64,000 nt of DNA from Bradyrhizobium symbiodeficiens (GTDB taxonomy: Bacteria; Pseudomonadota; Alphaproteobacteria; Rhizobiales; Xanthobacteraceae): NCBI RefSeq assembly GCF_002266465.3, contig NZ_CP029427.2, positions 1,180,501 through 1,244,500 of the forward strand. Direction: 5' to 3'. Each line of letters begins with the position of its first letter. Position 1 is the first letter of the stretch. This document shows positions 63,444 to 64,000 of this stretch, one piece after another. Under the pieces are notes generated by a model. It searched no databases. It was not told the origin of the DNA and saw nothing but the letters and a program-made list of their open reading frames with translations. The translations under genes were made by a program, and so were the position numbers.

Positions 63444-64000
63444 ATGGCCAAGGCGGACCATATCAAAAAGCTCGTTGCAAGCTTTGGCCGGAACCAAGAG
63501 TTCCGCGCGGCGACCCTTCGTATCATCGATGATGCGGCCAATCAGGGAAAGCGGCCGTTCGCCGAGTCGCTCAGGAAGATTCTCGACGCCAACGTGCGTT
63601 CTGATTACCAAGCAGTTTCCCAGCCCGGACTGACCACGCTTGCGAGCCAAATCAATCCGGCCGTGGACCTTGTTGATGAAGCCGCTGTCACCCGAGGGCT
63701 GAACGATATTGTTCTAAACCCCGATACTCGGTTGCTAATCGAAGGGCTTATTGAAGAGCGCCACCGAAGGGAGGAGCTACGACGTCATCGCCTCCCGATT
63801 TCTACTCGCTTGCTATTTTCCGGACCGCCCGGCTGTGGGAAGACGTTTTGCGCCGAGGTTCTTGCGCGAGAATTGTCGCTGCCGCTCTACAGTGCTCGCA
63901 TCGACGTGATTGTTTCATCGTTTCTTGGGGAAACGGCCAGCAATCTGCGCCGCCTGTTCGACTTTGCCACGAGCAAGCCTTCCATCTTATTTCTGGATGA
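63444..64000 (+). CDS. AAA+ ATPase, partial (possible IetA-like defence/plasmid-stability ATPase)
   Basis: 185 codons seen, open at the window end. An N-terminal helical part (HIKKLVASFGRNQEFRAATLRIIDDAANQGKRPFAESLRKIL) is followed by an AAA+ domain: Walker A GPPGCGKT at residues 127-134, then AEVLARELSLPLYSARIDVIVSSFLGETASNLRRLFDFA (sensor and pore region typical of AAA proteins), and the Walker B ILFLD at 181-185. Codons and GC (CTA, TTG, ATT, AGT) differ from the rest of the window, suggesting transfer. ATG 63444 or, 30 nt earlier, 63414. AAA ATPases of this build are often followed by a subtilisin-like protease (IetAS pairs); the partner would lie beyond the edge. Confidence 0.8.
   Translation, partial: MAKADHIKKLVASFGRNQEFRAATLRIIDDAANQGKRPFAESLRKILDANVRSDYQAVSQPGLTTLASQINPAVDLVDEAAVTRGLNDIVLNPDTRLLIEGLIEERHRREELRRHRLPISTRLLFSGPPGCGKTFCAEVLARELSLPLYSARIDVIVSSFLGETASNLRRLFDFATSKPSILFLD

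Noticed and set aside
63164..63541. 125-codon minus-strand frame across tRNA-His
   Set aside because: Its end (SWVGSNHRPPVPQ) is the well-known false peptide read from tRNA antisense sequence.

Overview
The window looks like core chromosome of a Bradyrhizobium-type alphaproteobacterium (Rhizobiales, Nitrobacteraceae). The basis is high GC with strong GC3 bias, family-typical proteins (RibH2-type lumazine synthase under an FMN riboswitch, YbjN, UbiK/BMFP, DUF992, DUF4282, phasin, a PdhS/PleC-like kinase, an IsdG/HmuQ-like heme oxygenase), a tRNA-His with A73 and no G-1, and many dispersed palindromic intergenic repeats of the kind common in that genus. No rRNA, CRISPR array, transposase or phage structural gene was seen.

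Layout. 1-5.5 kb: tail of a thioesterase-like gene, a SAF-domain oxidoreductase, proC, a YbjN protein, the FMN riboswitch with ribH2, and an ATP-grasp ligase overlapping a zinc metallopeptidase gene (to 6.5 kb). 6.7-12.1 kb, minus strand: prs, a lipoprotein, then a tight run pgeF / MidA-like methyltransferase / lgt / dienelactone hydrolase. 12.2-15.2 kb, plus strand: ubiK-like, rplY, pth, ychF. 15.4-21.6 kb: DUF4282 protein, a MaoC dehydratase pair, small membrane and secreted proteins, two NTF2-like proteins. 21.7-24.7 kb: an enlarged uvrB. 24.8-33.5 kb: zinc-ribbon and other small proteins, LysR regulator, TauE exporter, GST, CWC protein, DUF1800/DUF1501 pair, IsdG-like heme oxygenase, aldo/keto reductase, GNAT.

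33.6-47.6 kb: a membrane PAS protein, two membrane microproteins, GST, aspartate aminotransferase, DUF992 protein, an EF-G paralogue lacking the usual catalytic His, an HTH regulator with a palindromic operator candidate before a SulP transporter, aroE, lldD and glmM. 47.8-57 kb: Fsr-like MFS transporter, two outer-membrane beta-barrels (the first with a perfect CtrA-type box), GST, GNAT, the serC-serA serine pathway with a structured leader, and a thiolase. 57-62.9 kb: AI-2E family permease, a large PAS histidine kinase with an altered ATP-lid motif, and a phasin. 63.1-64 kb: tRNA-His followed by the start of an AAA+ ATPase gene with lower GC and unusual codon use, which may be the left edge of a genomic island or defence locus running off the window.

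Most genes are housekeeping or conserved in the order. The parts most worth following up are the AAA+ ATPase beside tRNA-His, the metallopeptidase/ATP-grasp pair, the EF-G paralogue, the kinase with the degenerate G2 box, the serC leader, and the HTH/palindrome/SulP unit.
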